Assembly: GCF_001037495.1 (NCBI RefSeq)
Contig: NZ_KQ089823.1
Coordinates: 630,295 to 694,294, forward strand
DNA from: Citrobacter sp. MGH106
Lineage (GTDB): Bacteria > Pseudomonadota > Gammaproteobacteria > Enterobacterales > Enterobacteriaceae
Direction of reading: 5' to 3'
Length of the DNA stretch: 64,000 bases
Below the pieces are notes generated by a model. The model saw only the letters and a program-made list of their open reading frames with translations, was not told the origin of the DNA and did no database searches. Of this stretch, positions 9,198 to 21,063 are shown in pieces (within the stretch, counting starts at the first letter, position 1; the number at the start of each line of letters is the position of its first letter). Made by a program: the position numbers and the translations under genes.

Positions 9198-10502
9198 ATG
9201 TCGATCTGGCTTACGCACCCTCTGTTTATTCCTTCTCTGGTGGTTGGCATCACCATTCTGCTCTGGGCAACGTCGCTGTTACCGGAGTTTATAACCGCTC
9301 TGCTGTTCTTTTCTGTGGCGATGGTGGCCAAAATTGCTCCACCGGATGTGATCTTTGGTGGCTTTGCATCGTCAGCGTTCTGGCTGGTCTTTAGCGGTTT
9401 CATACTGGGTATCGCGATTCGTAAAACGGGACTGGCGGATCGGGCTGCGCGTGCGTTGTCGTCCCGGCTGACCGACTCCTGGCCGTTAATGGTTGCGAGC
9501 GTGGTGCTGCTTAGCTATGCGCTGGCGTTTGTAATGCCATCCAATATGGGGCGCATTGCGTTGTTGATGCCGATTGTTGCGGCGATGGCGAAACGTGCCG
9601 GAATTGCCGATGGTACCCGCGCCTGGTACGGCCTGGCGTTAGCCGTTGGTTTTGGCACCTTCCAGCTTTCCGCCACAATTCTACCCGCGAACGTACCTAA
9701 CCTGGTAATGAGTGGTGCAGCGGAAGGCTCTTACGGTATCCATCTGAATTACCTTCCCTATTTGCTGTTACATACGCCTGTGCTGGGTTGGCTGAAAGGT
9801 GTGGTACTTATTGTGCTTATTTGCTGGCTGTTCCCCGGCAAGCCTCATGCACCGCGTGATCTGACGCCACCTGAACCGATGAGTGGTGATGAGAAACGTC
9901 TGGCCTGGATGTTGACGGTCGTGCTGATTATGTGGGTGAGTGAAAGCTGGCACGGCATTGGTCCAGCCTGGACCGGCCTGACGGCAGCGGTCATTACGCT
10001 GTTGCCCCGTGTTGGTTTTATTAATGGGGAGGAGTTTTCCAGTGGCGTAAATATCCGCACCTGTATATATGTGGCAGGTATCCTGGGGCTGGCGATCACT
10101 GTGACGCAGACCGGCATTGGTAGTGCGGTGGGCGAAGCACTGTTACAGGTGATGCCGTTGGATGCGAATAAACCGTTTACCAGCTTCCTGGCGTTGACCG
10201 GTATCACCACCGCGCTCAATTTTATTATGACGGCTAACGGCGTTCCGGCACTGTATACCACGTTGGCCCAGAGCTTTTCCGATGCGACCGGGTTCCCGCT
10301 GCTGTCGGTGATTATGATTCAGGTTCTGGGTTATTCCACCCCGTTGTTGCCGTATCAGGCATCACCGATTGTGGTGGCGATGGCGTTAGGGAAAGTGCCC
10401 GCAAGAGCAGGGATGTTGCTGTGTATTACGCTGGCGGTGGCGACGTATCTGGTACTGTTGCCGCTGGATTACGTGTGGTTTAGCGTATTAGGGAAATTAT
10501 AG
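9198..10502 (+). CDS. SLC13/DASS-family permease, substrate unknown
   Basis: A 434-residue integral inner-membrane protein with about eleven hydrophobic segments. The segments SNMGRIALLMPI and, later, TANGVPALYTTL are the two repeated cation/anion-binding motifs of divalent anion:sodium symporters (SLC13/CitT superfamily). ILPANVPNLVMSG is a further family hallmark. Substrates in this family are di- and tricarboxylates, sulfate or related anions; nothing here decides among them. AGGAG at 9187-9191 supports the start. K-12 has no gene between cdh and tpiA. It is followed on the same strand by a second, different DASS transporter 113 bases later. No enzyme gene or dedicated regulator is adjacent. 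Confidence 0.85.
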   Translation: MSIWLTHPLFIPSLVVGITILLWATSLLPEFITALLFFSVAMVAKIAPPDVIFGGFASSAFWLVFSGFILGIAIRKTGLADRAARALSSRLTDSWPLMVASVVLLSYALAFVMPSNMGRIALLMPIVAAMAKRAGIADGTRAWYGLALAVGFGTFQLSATILPANVPNLVMSGAAEGSYGIHLNYLPYLLLHTPVLGWLKGVVLIVLICWLFPGKPHAPRDLTPPEPMSGDEKRLAWMLTVVLIMWVSESWHGIGPAWTGLTAAVITLLPRVGFINGEEFSSGVNIRTCIYVAGILGLAITVTQTGIGSAVGEALLQVMPLDANKPFTSFLALTGITTALNFIMTANGVPALYTTLAQSFSDATGFPLLSVIMIQVLGYSTPLLPYQASPIVVAMALGKVPARAGMLLCITLAVATYLVLLPLDYVWFSVLGKL

Positions 10503-10615
10503 TTTCATCGTGGTGTTAATTTTTTGTTTTGTGAGATGATGAATTGTTTTATTTGTGCTGATACCGGTTAATACCGGAGCGCGTACTTGCGCACTGGAAA
10601 CTCAAGGATTGATTC

Positions 10616-12088
10616 ATGGACAGATTGACCCCCATCCGCTGTTGGCCTGCCATCATCTCGATCGTTATTACGCTGACAATCTGGTTTATTATTCCTTGCC
10701 CCCCTGACGTAACTCCTGAGGCGTGGCATCTGTTGGCGCTGTTTATCGGCACGATCGCGGCGATTATTGGCAAGGCCATGCCCATCGGCGCTATCGCAAT
10801 TGTGGCGATTATGCTGGTGGCTATGACAGGCGTTACCAACCCTGGTAAACCCTCAGCGGCGTTGAACGACGCGCTAAGCGGTTTCTCGAACCAACTGATC
10901 TGGCTGATTGGGTTATCCATCATGCTGTCGCAAAGTCTGTTGAAAACGGGGCTGGGTGCGCGTATCGGCTATGGGTTTATTGCCTTGTTCGGCAAAAGAA
11001 CACTGGGTATCGCCTGGGCATTAACGCTGGCGGAAACGATGATCGCGCCCGTAACGCCGAGCAATACCGCGCGCGGCGGCGGCATTATCCATCCGGTGAT
11101 GCGGGCGATTGCAGAAAGTCTCGGGTCTCAACCCGGCGACAAGGAAAATGGTTCAACGGGGCGATATCTTGCACTGGTGAACTACAACATTAACCCGATC
11201 AGTTCAGCAATGTTTATCACAGCGACTGCACCTAACCCCTTAATTGTTAGCTTTTTGACTAAAGGGTCAGATGGGGTGCTGAATATGACCTGGGGGATGT
11301 GGGCTATCGCGGCGCTCCTTCCTGCTGTCGTCTCATTGATCGTGATGCCCATCGTTATCTGGTGGCTCTATCCACCGGCCATTACGCGTACGCCGAATGC
11401 GCCGCAGTTTGCCCGGGAAAAGCTGGGTGCGCTTGGCCCGCTATCGCTGGCAGAAAAAATCACCCTCGCAGTTTTCGTTTTGTTGCTTTGCCTGTGGGCG
11501 GGTGTTCCTGCGATGCTGATGGGCAACGGCTGGGCTGTTAACCCCACCAGTGCGGCGTTAATTGGCCTATCCATTCTGCTCGTGACGGGGGTATTAAACT
11601 GGGACGATATTCTTAAATGCCGCGGTGCATGGGATACGATAGTCTGGTTTGCCGCTCTGGTGATGATGGCGGACTTCCTGAGCAAACTGGGTCTGGTGGG
11701 TTGGCTGGCGACGAGCGTGGGCAGTGCAATTGATCATCTCGGTGTCCACTGGAGTATCGCGACACTGCTGCTGATCCTGCTTTACGTCTATTCACACTAC
11801 TTTTTCGCCAGTACCACCGCGCATATTACGGCCATGTTCGCGGCGTTCTTCGCTGCGGGATTAGGTCTCGGCGCTCCCCCGGCACTGCTTGGACTGATGC
11901 TGGGTTTCTCTTCTTCACTGATGATGTCGCTCACGCATTATGGTACGGGTACTGCACCCATCATCTTTGGTTCGGGCTATGTCACGTTGGCGGAGTGGTG
12001 GAAAACGGGGCTAGTGATGAGCGTGGTCAACCTGACTATCTGGGGAGTGACCGGAGCCTTTTGGTGGCACTGGCTGGGATACTGGTAA
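10616..12088 (+). CDS. DASS-family anion transporter of the CitT/YbhI type
   Basis: A 490-residue inner-membrane protein with about twelve hydrophobic segments and the length of CitT (487). VTPSNTARGGGIIHPV is the signature SNT motif of the CitT/TtdT/SodiT branch, and the second SNT-like motif region is HYGTGTAPIIFGSGY near the C-terminus. Relatives exchange citrate, tartrate, succinate or 2-oxoglutarate. The preceding permease at 9198 belongs to a more distant branch, so this is not a simple duplication. Upstream, AAGGA sits before the ATG. The convergent neighbour is tpiA. It is absent at this site in K-12. The substrate is unassigned. Confidence 0.87.
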   Translation: MDRLTPIRCWPAIISIVITLTIWFIIPCPPDVTPEAWHLLALFIGTIAAIIGKAMPIGAIAIVAIMLVAMTGVTNPGKPSAALNDALSGFSNQLIWLIGLSIMLSQSLLKTGLGARIGYGFIALFGKRTLGIAWALTLAETMIAPVTPSNTARGGGIIHPVMRAIAESLGSQPGDKENGSTGRYLALVNYNINPISSAMFITATAPNPLIVSFLTKGSDGVLNMTWGMWAIAALLPAVVSLIVMPIVIWWLYPPAITRTPNAPQFAREKLGALGPLSLAEKITLAVFVLLLCLWAGVPAMLMGNGWAVNPTSAALIGLSILLVTGVLNWDDILKCRGAWDTIVWFAALVMMADFLSKLGLVGWLATSVGSAIDHLGVHWSIATLLLILLYVYSHYFFASTTAHITAMFAAFFAAGLGLGAPPALLGLMLGFSSSLMMSLTHYGTGTAPIIFGSGYVTLAEWWKTGLVMSVVNLTIWGVTGAFWWHWLGYW

Positions 12089-12138
12089 AACGGAATCGCC
12101 GGATGTGACGGGAGGAGCATGCCTCCCGTCGCAACGAC

Positions 12139-12906
12139 TTAAGCCTGTTTAGCGGCTTCAGCTGCTTTAACGATCACCGCGAAGGCGTCAGCTTTCAGCG
12201 AAGCACCGCCAACCAGCGCACCGTCGATGTCCGGCTGGGCAAACAGTTCTGCTGCGTTAGCTGCGTTTACGGAACCGCCGTACTGGATGATGACTTGTTC
12301 AGCGATTTTCGCGTCAGCTTTAGCAATGTGGTCACGGATGAATTTGTGAACAGCCTGAGCCTGTGCCGGAGTTGCAGATTTGCCAGTACCGATAGCCCAT
12401 ACAGGTTCGTAAGCGATAACCACGCCTTCGAATGCCGCAGCACCCTGAGTTTTCAGAACGGCGTCGATCTGACGTGCGCAAACTTCTTCAGTTTTGCCTG
12501 CTTCGTTTTCTGCTTCGGTTTCACCGATGCACAGAACCGGGGTCAGACCCTGTTCTTTCAGCACAGCGAATTTTTTAGCGATGAGCTCGTCAGACTCTTT
12601 GTGATAAGTACGACGCTCGGAGTGGCCGATAATGATGTACTGCGCGCCGATGTCTTTCAGCATTTCAGCTGAAGTTTCACCAGTGAATGCGCCAGACAGG
12701 TTCAGGTCAACGTTCTGCGCGCCCAGGATGATGTGGCTACCGGCAGCAGCGTGTTTTGCCAGGTCGATATACATTTCCGGTGGAGCGATTGCTACTGCAC
12801 AGCCAGCTACGCCAGCCAGTTCTTTACGCAGGTTAGCAACCAGTTCGTTTACCATATGGCGGCTGCCGTTCAGTTTCCAGTTACCCATCACTAAAGGATG
12901 TCGCAT
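12139..12906 (-). CDS. tpiA: Triose-phosphate isomerase
   Basis: A 255-residue cytoplasmic TIM-barrel dimer that interconverts dihydroxyacetone phosphate and glyceraldehyde 3-phosphate. Catalytic parts are intact: NWKLN with Asn11 and Lys13, the electrophilic His in IIGHSERR, the base Glu in [11 protein letters not shown] together with flexible loop 6, and the phosphate loop GGSVNAAN. Length equals K-12. Codon bias is strong. A GC-rich hairpin (GACGGGAGG / CCTCCCGTC, 12107-12130) lies just beyond its stop and is shared with the converging transporter gene. It links the glycerol genes nearby to glycolysis. Confidence 0.98.
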   Translation of the reverse strand: MRHPLVMGNWKLNGSRHMVNELVANLRKELAGVAGCAVAIAPPEMYIDLAKHAAAGSHIILGAQNVDLNLSGAFTGETSAEMLKDIGAQYIIIGHSERRTYHKESDELIAKKFAVLKEQGLTPVLCIGETEAENEAGKTEEVCARQIDAVLKTQGAAAFEGVVIAYEPVWAIGTGKSATPAQAQAVHKFIRDHIAKADAKIAEQVIIQYGGSVNAANAAELFAQPDIDGALVGGASLKADAFAVIVKAAEAAKQA

Positions 12907-13015
12907 TTCATTTCTCCACGCTTTATCAGCGAATTAAGGAATATGGCCGCCCGTCAGGGCAGCATGGTCTGTGAAACAGTATAGAGATTCATCCCTGGAA
13001 AGGCTTTGCTTTTTG

Positions 13016-13618
13016 TCATTTATTCGACTCCTCCAGACTCTCAGATAATGCCAGCTTAATCGGTTCAACAGCGAAGGTCAGCCCCTTTTCGCCGTTATCT
13101 GCAACAACATAGCGAATTGCACCCTCAGTTTCTGCGTAGTAATGCTTACCTTTGCCTGCGGTGAGCAATTTTTGCAGCTTTTTCTGGCTTTGTTCTTTGG
13201 TCAGTAAAGGGGCTACGGTGCGGATGATGGCGCTCATGTATTCCAGCGCTTTCGCTTTGGCGGCCTTTTGTTCCGGCCCCTGAATCGGCAGCCAGGTTAC
13301 CTGCATGCTTTTGATTTTCAGCGTACCGCGCTCAAGAGCAGATGACGCATACAGGTTTTCATTGATCTTACTGGCGGCGCGGGTGAGGTTTGCCTTATCA
13401 CGGCTGCTGTCGATGGCACGGAACTCATTCAATGCAAGTTTTGGATTCTGCGTATTAAAGTTTTCACGAAATTGGCTGATCGACAGATCAAACGTCGGCG
13501 CACCCGCCAGCAGGTAGGGGGCTGTGGTTGCTGTCGAGTGCTCTTCCGCCAGTGCCGTAGTGTTTACGGACAGGGCTGAAAACAATAATAAAAACAGAGT
13601 AAATCCTTGCTTCATCAA
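13016..13618 (-). CDS. yiiQ: Exported DUF1454 protein YiiQ
   Basis: A 200-residue protein of unknown function matching E. coli YiiQ. The N-terminus has a clear signal peptide (about 1-24, ending TTALA before EEH), so it is probably periplasmic. The rest is soluble and helical, rich in Ala, Lys and Gln, with no recognised catalytic motif and no cysteines. It lies between tpiA and the divergent yiiR, as in K-12. I cannot add a role from the sequence. Confidence 0.93.
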   Translation of the reverse strand: MMKQGFTLFLLLFSALSVNTTALAEEHSTATTAPYLLAGAPTFDLSISQFRENFNTQNPKLALNEFRAIDSSRDKANLTRAASKINENLYASSALERGTLKIKSMQVTWLPIQGPEQKAAKAKALEYMSAIIRTVAPLLTKEQSQKKLQKLLTAGKGKHYYAETEGAIRYVVADNGEKGLTFAVEPIKLALSESLEESNK

Positions 13619-13715
13619 TCGTACCTTTCGTTATGACTGTCCACGATTAAAACGATAACTGTCGGGCTTGTCAAAAGGGTAAACTGTTCTGAAGGCCAAT
13701 TTTAAAGGAACCTAC

Positions 13716-14138
13716 ATGACCATACAGCAGTGGTTATTCTCATTTAAAGGGCGTATCGGACGCCGTGATTTTTGGATTTGGGTCGGCCTCTGGATTGTCG
13801 GTATGCTGGTTCTGTTCTCACTGGCGAGTAAAAAATTACTCGATATCCAGACGGCTGCGTTTTGCCTGGTCTGTCTGCTTTGGCCGACGGCGGCAGTGAC
13901 GGTAAAACGCCTGCATGACCGGGGGCGCTCTGGATTGTGGGCGCTATTGATGATTCTGGCGTGGATGCTGCTGGCCGGAAACTGGGCGATATTGCCAGGC
14001 ATCTGGCAGTGGGTGGTAGGTCGCTTTATTCCTACGCTGATTCTGGTCGGTATGATTATCGATCTGGGCGCGTTTGTTGGCACTCAGGGTGAAAACAAAT
14101 TTGGCGTAGATACGCTGGATGTGAAGTATAAAGGGTAA
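13716..14138 (+). CDS. yiiR: DUF805 membrane protein YiiR
   Basis: A 140-residue inner-membrane protein. The opening FSFKGRIGRRDFW and the later VKRLHDRGRSG are the conserved blocks of the DUF805 family. About four hydrophobic segments follow (residues 20-38, 46-60, 70-90 and 95-118). Relatives in E. coli (YhaH, YhaI) have no proven function. The gene is divergent from yiiQ and followed by REP repeats. AAAGGAACC precedes the ATG. Confidence 0.92.
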   Translation: MTIQQWLFSFKGRIGRRDFWIWVGLWIVGMLVLFSLASKKLLDIQTAAFCLVCLLWPTAAVTVKRLHDRGRSGLWALLMILAWMLLAGNWAILPGIWQWVVGRFIPTLILVGMIIDLGAFVGTQGENKFGVDTLDVKYKG

Positions 14139-14140
14139 AG

Positions 14141-14211
14141 CGTAGGCCGGATGAGGCGTTGCCGCCATCCGGCAGATCGCCCGCTGGCGCTACGCTTATC
14201 GGACCTACAAA
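14141..14211. repeat. REP pair (BIME) between yiiR and fpr
   Basis: Unit 1 (about 14143-14173) pairs GGCCGGATG with CATCCGGC. Unit 2 (about 14178-14208) contains the CGCTACGCTTATC core. They lie between convergent genes. Confidence 0.85.
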
Positions 14212-14234
14212 ATCAATAAACCCACGGCAATGTC

Positions 14235-14981
14235 TTACCAGTAGTGCTCGGCAGTCATATGGCCCGGTCGACGACGCAGATGTTTGGTCATCTGCCGGGT
14301 CTCTTTCAGTAACTGCTGGGTATCGCGTACCATCTGTGGATTTCCACAAAGCATCACATGGCTGGTGGTGGTATCCATTGCCAGCCCAACTGCTTTTTCC
14401 AGCTCGCCGTTTTCAATTAGCGCGGGAACCCGTCCAGTAAGCGAGCCTGTAGCCGTTTCACGGCTGACGACGGTCTGGATACGTAATTTACCTTCGTAGC
14501 GTTTTTCCAGCCTCTGCATCAGCGGCAGGTAGCTTAAATCGGCGGCATAACGGGCAGCATGGACCAGCACCAGATTTTTAAAGCGATCAAGATCTTTACC
14601 CAACTGCAGAATCGACAAATATGGGCCGATAGCGGTGCCGGTTGCCAGCATCCAGAGCGTGTCACAATCGGGAACTTCATCCAGCACGAAAAATCCTGCG
14701 GCTTCGCTTACGACCTGCACTTCATCGCCAGGTTTCAGCGCAGCCAGACGTGGACTGAGTTTACCGTCGGGAACGGTCACCAGATAAAACTCTAAATCAG
14801 GATTATCAGGCGCGTTCACATAGGAATAGGCGCGCTGGACGCGCTCACCGTCGATCTCAAGGCCAAGCTTAGTAAACTGACCAGCAGTGAAGGGATGAAC
14901 TGGAGCTCGCACGGTCAAACTAAACAGGGCATCGGTCCAGTTATGTACCTTCGTGACTTTACCTGTTACCCAATCTGCCAT
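14235..14981 (-). CDS. fpr: Ferredoxin/flavodoxin-NADP+ reductase
   Basis: A 248-residue cytoplasmic flavoprotein that passes electrons between NADPH and flavodoxin or ferredoxin, feeding anaerobic radical enzymes, biotin and methionine synthases and redox repair. The FAD domain has RAYSYVNAP (FAD phosphate and isoalloxazine contacts) and GKLSPRL. The NADP domain has GTAIGPYLSIL and CGNPQMVRD. The C-terminal EHYW, whose Trp stacks on FAD, is intact. Length equals K-12. SoxS control is known in E. coli; no box was assigned here. It is monocistronic, downstream of and codirectional with glpX but separated by a terminator. Confidence 0.97.
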   Translation of the reverse strand: MADWVTGKVTKVHNWTDALFSLTVRAPVHPFTAGQFTKLGLEIDGERVQRAYSYVNAPDNPDLEFYLVTVPDGKLSPRLAALKPGDEVQVVSEAAGFFVLDEVPDCDTLWMLATGTAIGPYLSILQLGKDLDRFKNLVLVHAARYAADLSYLPLMQRLEKRYEGKLRIQTVVSRETATGSLTGRVPALIENGELEKAVGLAMDTTTSHVMLCGNPQMVRDTQQLLKETRQMTKHLRRRPGHMTAEHYW

Positions 14982-15027
14982 GGTTTTCTCCTGTCTGATT
15001 TGCTTGCCTTATCTTCGTTCGCTGAAC

Positions 15028-15056
15028 AAAAAAATTCCAGTCCCGGAGGACTGGAA
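15028..15056 (-). terminator. Intrinsic terminator of the glpFKX operon
   Basis: On the minus strand TTCCAGTCC-TCCG-GGACTGGAA is a perfect 9-bp stem with a four-base loop followed by seven T, 20 bases after the glpX stop. Confidence 0.93.
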
Positions 15057-15076
15057 AGCTCAATCAAACAAATCTG

Positions 15077-16087
15077 TTACAGGATGTGCGCCTGCACATC
15101 AGGATCTTTGCGATCCAGGTAGTGAATGGATTGAATGCGGCGGATCGTGCGCGATTTCCCGCGGATCAGCAGTGTTTCAGTGGTTGCGATATTGCCTTTA
15201 CGGCTAATCCCTTCCAGCAGGTCGCCTTTGGTGATCCCGGTCGCTGAGAAAATCACATTGTCGCTGCGCGCCATTTCGTCCAGACGCAGCGCTTTGCCTG
15301 CTTCAATGCCCATTGCCTGGCAACGAGCCAGTTCCTGTTCGCCAATGCGACGATTCTCTTCGCTGTCGCCCTTGACGTCGTGACGTGCCAGCAGGCGGCC
15401 CTGCATGTCGCCATCCAGTGCGCGGATTACGGCAGCGGAAACTACACCTTCCGGTGCACCGCCGATACCGTACAGTACGTCGACTTCGCTGTCTGGCATG
15501 CAGGTCAGAATTGAGGCGGCGACATCGCCGTCAGGAATGGCAAACACGCGTACGCCCAGCTTCGCCATCTCAGCGATAACTTCATCATGACGAGGCTTTG
15601 CAAGGATGGTGACGGTCAGCTCACCAAGTGGTTTACCGAGTGCGGCAGCAATGTTACGCAGGTTAGCTTCCAGCGGCAGATTCAGGTCGATTGATCCTTT
15701 CGCACCAGGGCCGACAATTAGCTTTTCCATATACATATCCGGCGCGTTCAGGAAGCAGCCTTTATCACCGACAGCCAGTACTGCCAGGGCATTCGCCTGG
15801 CCCATTGCTGTCATGCGCGTGCCTTCGATTGGATCGACAGCTATGTCTACGGCATCGCCGAGACCGGTCCCAACCTTCTCACCGATAAACAACATTGGTG
15901 CTTCATCGATTTCGCCCTCACCAATAACAATAGTGCCGTCGATGTTGACCTGGTTGAGCATAATACGCATGGCGTTCACCGCCGCGCCGTCAGCGATGTT
16001 TTTATCGCCGCGACCCAGCCATTTATAGCCAGCCAGTGCGGCTGCTTCGGTCACGCGTGAAAATTCAATGGCAAGTTCTCGTCTCAT
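15077..16087 (-). CDS. glpX: Class II fructose-1,6-bisphosphatase
   Basis: A 336-residue cytoplasmic Mn2+-dependent phosphatase that makes fructose 6-phosphate from fructose 1,6-bisphosphate. Family motifs: GEGEIDEAPM, the metal site DPIEGTR and the sugar-binding GIGGAPEG. It supports growth on glycerol together with Fbp. It is the last gene of glpFKX, 133 bases after glpK. That gap holds a REP element, which in such settings can lower or stabilise upstream message. Length equals K-12. Confidence 0.97.
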   Translation of the reverse strand: MRRELAIEFSRVTEAAALAGYKWLGRGDKNIADGAAVNAMRIMLNQVNIDGTIVIGEGEIDEAPMLFIGEKVGTGLGDAVDIAVDPIEGTRMTAMGQANALAVLAVGDKGCFLNAPDMYMEKLIVGPGAKGSIDLNLPLEANLRNIAAALGKPLGELTVTILAKPRHDEVIAEMAKLGVRVFAIPDGDVAASILTCMPDSEVDVLYGIGGAPEGVVSAAVIRALDGDMQGRLLARHDVKGDSEENRRIGEQELARCQAMGIEAGKALRLDEMARSDNVIFSATGITKGDLLEGISRKGNIATTETLLIRGKSRTIRRIQSIHYLDRKDPDVQAHIL

Positions 16088-16182
16088 TGCAAACTCGTAG
16101 CAGAAAGGAATGGCGCGAAGTGTAGCACAGGGTAAGGGGCTGGATTATTGATGTGTGTGCGTGTGCAGGGTTGAGAAGGTTT

Positions 16183-16213
16183 TGCCGGATAAGGCGTTAG
16201 CCCCATCCGGCAT
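16183..16213. repeat. REP element between glpK and glpX
   Basis: TGCCGGATAAGGCGTTAGCCCCATCCGGCA forms one imperfect palindrome inside the glpFKX operon. Confidence 0.82.
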
Positions 16214-16220
16214 TTCAGCA

Positions 16221-18597
<2,377 letters not shown>

Positions 18598-18850
18598 AAT
18601 CGGATCCTGAAGAGAGTTTAATGTTTATTGTGTTCGAGAAGGTCACTGACATCCCCGGAGCCGGTAGGCACACTGTTAATTTATCGTTAACGAGCAAAAA
18701 CGAGAAATATCGAAATTGAAATGTGTGTACTACATCAACAAAATGAGCGTTATCGCGCCATAACGAGGTATTTGTTATACAAAAAGAGTGTGAGCTGAAT
18801 CATTTCATTAACCAATATGTTAACACTTTTGAGTTATGCGCTGTCTGTCA
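18598..18850. promoter_or_regulatory. glpFKX control region within the 428-base glpF-zapB gap
   Basis: This AT-rich stretch upstream of glpF contains GlpR-like half-sites such as TTTATCGTTAACGAGC and TTATCGCGCCATAACGAGG, and a CRP-like TGTGA-N6-TCATT at 18789-18804. In E. coli glpFKX is repressed by GlpR and activated by cAMP-CRP at this place. Individual sites are approximate. The remaining 175 bases up to zapB hold its leader and Shine-Dalgarno. Confidence 0.55.
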
Positions 18851-18866
18851 CCAGGACAAAGATTAA

Positions 18867-19270
<404 letters not shown>

Positions 19271-19271
<1 letters not shown>

Positions 19272-19398
19272 TTACGCTTTATCTTTCGCGCCGTAGCAGC
19301 GTTGGCTGCGCTTAGTTACCCCCAGTCTCGTAGTTTACTATGCTCCTGGGGATACCTTCGTTTGCCGCCTTGCTACAACACGAAATCTCTCGCGTAAT
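19271..19398. repeat. ERIC-like (IRU) repeat abutting the zapB stop
   Basis: About 128 bases flanked by ATTACGC and GCGTAAT. The middle has CCCCCAGTC and ATGCTCCTGGGGATACC, which match the ERIC central palindrome, and the flank GCCGCCTTGC(TA)CAAC matches the ERIC right half. Its end coincides with the zapB stop codon, so it may form the 3' end of that mRNA. Confidence 0.7.
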
Positions 19399-19409
19399 CG
19401 CCCCTACGT

Positions 19410-19443
19410 GTAGGCTGGATAAGGCGCAAGCTGCTTCCGGTAC
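19410..19443. repeat. Degenerate REP element
   Basis: TAGGCTGGATAAGGCG followed by AAGCTGCTTCCGGTA resembles a decayed REP unit between the ERIC-like repeat and the rraA terminator. Confidence 0.5.
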
Positions 19444-19458
19444 TCAGCGATAACGCAT

Positions 19459-19486
19459 AAAAAAGGCACCTTGCGGTGCCTTTTTT
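19459..19486. terminator. Bidirectional terminator between zapB and rraA
   Basis: GGCACC-TTGC-GGTGCC stem with an A run before and six T after it. It can end rraA transcripts on the minus strand and read-through from zapB on the plus strand. Confidence 0.88.
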
Positions 19487-19488
19487 GA

Positions 19489-19974
19489 TCACTCGATATC
19501 GAGCGGGTCTTCGGAAAGGATTATCCCGGTATTGTCGGCGTACAGATGGTCGCCGGAGAAGAACGTCACGCCACCAAAGTTGACGCGCACATCGCTTTCC
19601 CCGGTTCCTTCACCTGCGGCACCCACCGGAATAGCGGCAATCGCCTGAATGCCGATGTCCAGTTCTTCCAGATCGTCTACCTGGCGGACTGAGCCGTAGA
19701 TGACCAGACCTTCCCACTCATTCTGTACAGCCAGACGAGCCAGTTCGGCATCGACCAGCGCACGACGGACAGAACCGCCGCCATCGACCAGCAGAATTCG
19801 ACCACGGCCATTTTGTTCGAGCAGATCGTACAGCAACCCGTTGTCCTCGAAACATTTTACCGTGATGATTTGTCCGCCAAACGACGACCGTCCCCCAAAG
19901 TTAGAGAACAGCGGTTCCACGACGTTGACATCTTCCTGATAGATGTCACAAAGCTCGGATGTATCGTATTTCAT
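19489..19974 (-). CDS. rraA: Ribonuclease E activity regulator RraA
   Basis: A 161-residue cytoplasmic protein forming a ring-shaped trimer that binds the C-terminal scaffold of RNase E and slows mRNA decay. It was once misnamed menG because it follows menA. The segment [18 protein letters not shown] includes the phosphate-pocket Gly and Arg residues of the wider HMG/CHA-aldolase fold. Length equals K-12. It lies 92 bases downstream of menA on the same strand and ends at a strong terminator. Confidence 0.97.
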   Translation of the reverse strand: MKYDTSELCDIYQEDVNVVEPLFSNFGGRSSFGGQIITVKCFEDNGLLYDLLEQNGRGRILLVDGGGSVRRALVDAELARLAVQNEWEGLVIYGSVRQVDDLEELDIGIQAIAAIPVGAAGEGTGESDVRVNFGGVTFFSGDHLYADNTGIILSEDPLDIE

Positions 19975-20066
19975 AGGCTTAACGTTCAGTTGCTGCGAGA
20001 ATTTTTAGTATATCGCGCTATGTGTACTGTTGGCAAAATCATCAATTGTTAATTGATATTTGTCAG

Positions 20067-20996
20067 TTAAAGGGACCACTGACTTAAGAAAATCCCAACA
20101 ACAAACAGTAAGTTAGTTAATAGCGCAGCTTTCACGGTGCGTTCCAGCATTGGGCGCATCGCTGTAGGATCCATCTCATGCATCACATATCTTGCCTGTT
20201 TGATCAGCAACGGAGCGGCCAGAATAAACAGCCATCCCCACAGACTTTGCAGCGAGAACAGGTTAAACAGTGCCAGGCAGACCAGCGTACCCATCAGCAG
20301 GCAGGCATGGTAACGACGGGCATTGACGGCGCCTAAACGTACAACCAGCGTGTTTTTGCCATTTTCTCTGTCGCTGTTGATATCGCGCAGGTTATTGATA
20401 TTGAGCACGGCGGTTGCCAGCAGACCGCAGGCCGTTGCCGGCAAAATCAACGCGGGAATAAGCGTATGCGCCTGCAGATACCAGCTCCCCATAACGCTGA
20501 GCCAGCCGAAGAAGACCAGCACGGAAATATCGCCCAGGCCAATATAGCCGTAAGGACGATTACCTACGGTATAAGTGATAGCGGCGATAATCGACAGGCC
20601 GCCGAGTATCAAAAAGCCGACAAAATCAGTCAGCGTGTGGCAGGCCACTGCTACCAGCGCCAGACCGGACAAGCAGATCAAGACCACGGTGATAATCAAC
20701 GCGCGCTTCATTTCCTGCTGCGTGATGACCCCTTTTTGCATTCCACGTAACGGCCCTATGCGGTCGGGCTTGTCGCTGCCTTTGACAGCATCGCCATAGT
20801 CGTTCGCAAGGTTGGACAGAATTTGCAGCAGTCCTGCCGTGATTAATGCCAGCAGAGCAACCAGCGGATCGAAATACCCTTGCCACCATGCTAATGCCGT
20901 ACCGACGATGATCGCCGCGAAGGCGAGCGGTAAGGTCTTAGGTCGTAAACTTTCCAGCCAGGCTTGTGAGCGGCTAATTTGTTGTTGTTCAGTCAT
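20067..20996 (-). CDS. menA: 1,4-dihydroxy-2-naphthoate octaprenyltransferase
   Basis: A 309-residue inner-membrane UbiA-family prenyltransferase that joins an octaprenyl chain to dihydroxynaphthoate, the membrane step of menaquinone synthesis. The first Asp-rich motif is NDYGDAVKGSDKPDR and the second is NNLRDINSDRENGK; both bind Mg-diphosphate. There are eight or nine hydrophobic segments. MTEQQQ at 20996 is the start matching K-12 MTEQQ. It has one Gln more than K-12 at the N-terminus, and a four-codon upstream extension is unlikely. It follows hslU behind a terminator hairpin. Confidence 0.96.
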   Translation of the reverse strand: MTEQQQISRSQAWLESLRPKTLPLAFAAIIVGTALAWWQGYFDPLVALLALITAGLLQILSNLANDYGDAVKGSDKPDRIGPLRGMQKGVITQQEMKRALIITVVLICLSGLALVAVACHTLTDFVGFLILGGLSIIAAITYTVGNRPYGYIGLGDISVLVFFGWLSVMGSWYLQAHTLIPALILPATACGLLATAVLNINNLRDINSDRENGKNTLVVRLGAVNARRYHACLLMGTLVCLALFNLFSLQSLWGWLFILAAPLLIKQARYVMHEMDPTAMRPMLERTVKAALLTNLLFVVGIFLSQWSL

Positions 20997-21008
20997 ATTT
21001 AGCGCCAA

Positions 21009-21034
21009 TAAAAATGGGGCTTTATCAGCCCCAT
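21009..21034 (-). terminator. Terminator-like hairpin between hslU and menA
   Basis: On the minus strand TGGGGC-TGATAAA-GCCCCA is followed by TTTTTATT, 30 bases after the hslU stop and 13 bases before the menA start. It probably ends hslVU mRNA. Confidence 0.78.
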
Positions 21035-21063
21035 CAACAGTGATGAAAATGCATTGAACGCGA

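Noticed and set aside
9198-12088. The two DASS genes as a recent tandem duplication
   Set aside because: They differ in length, motifs and branch (SNMG type against SNTARGGG type), so they are not recent copies.
12107-12130. GC-rich hairpin between the second DASS gene and tpiA as an intrinsic terminator
   Set aside because: The 9-bp stem is good, but neither side has a convincing T run; mentioned only under tpiA.
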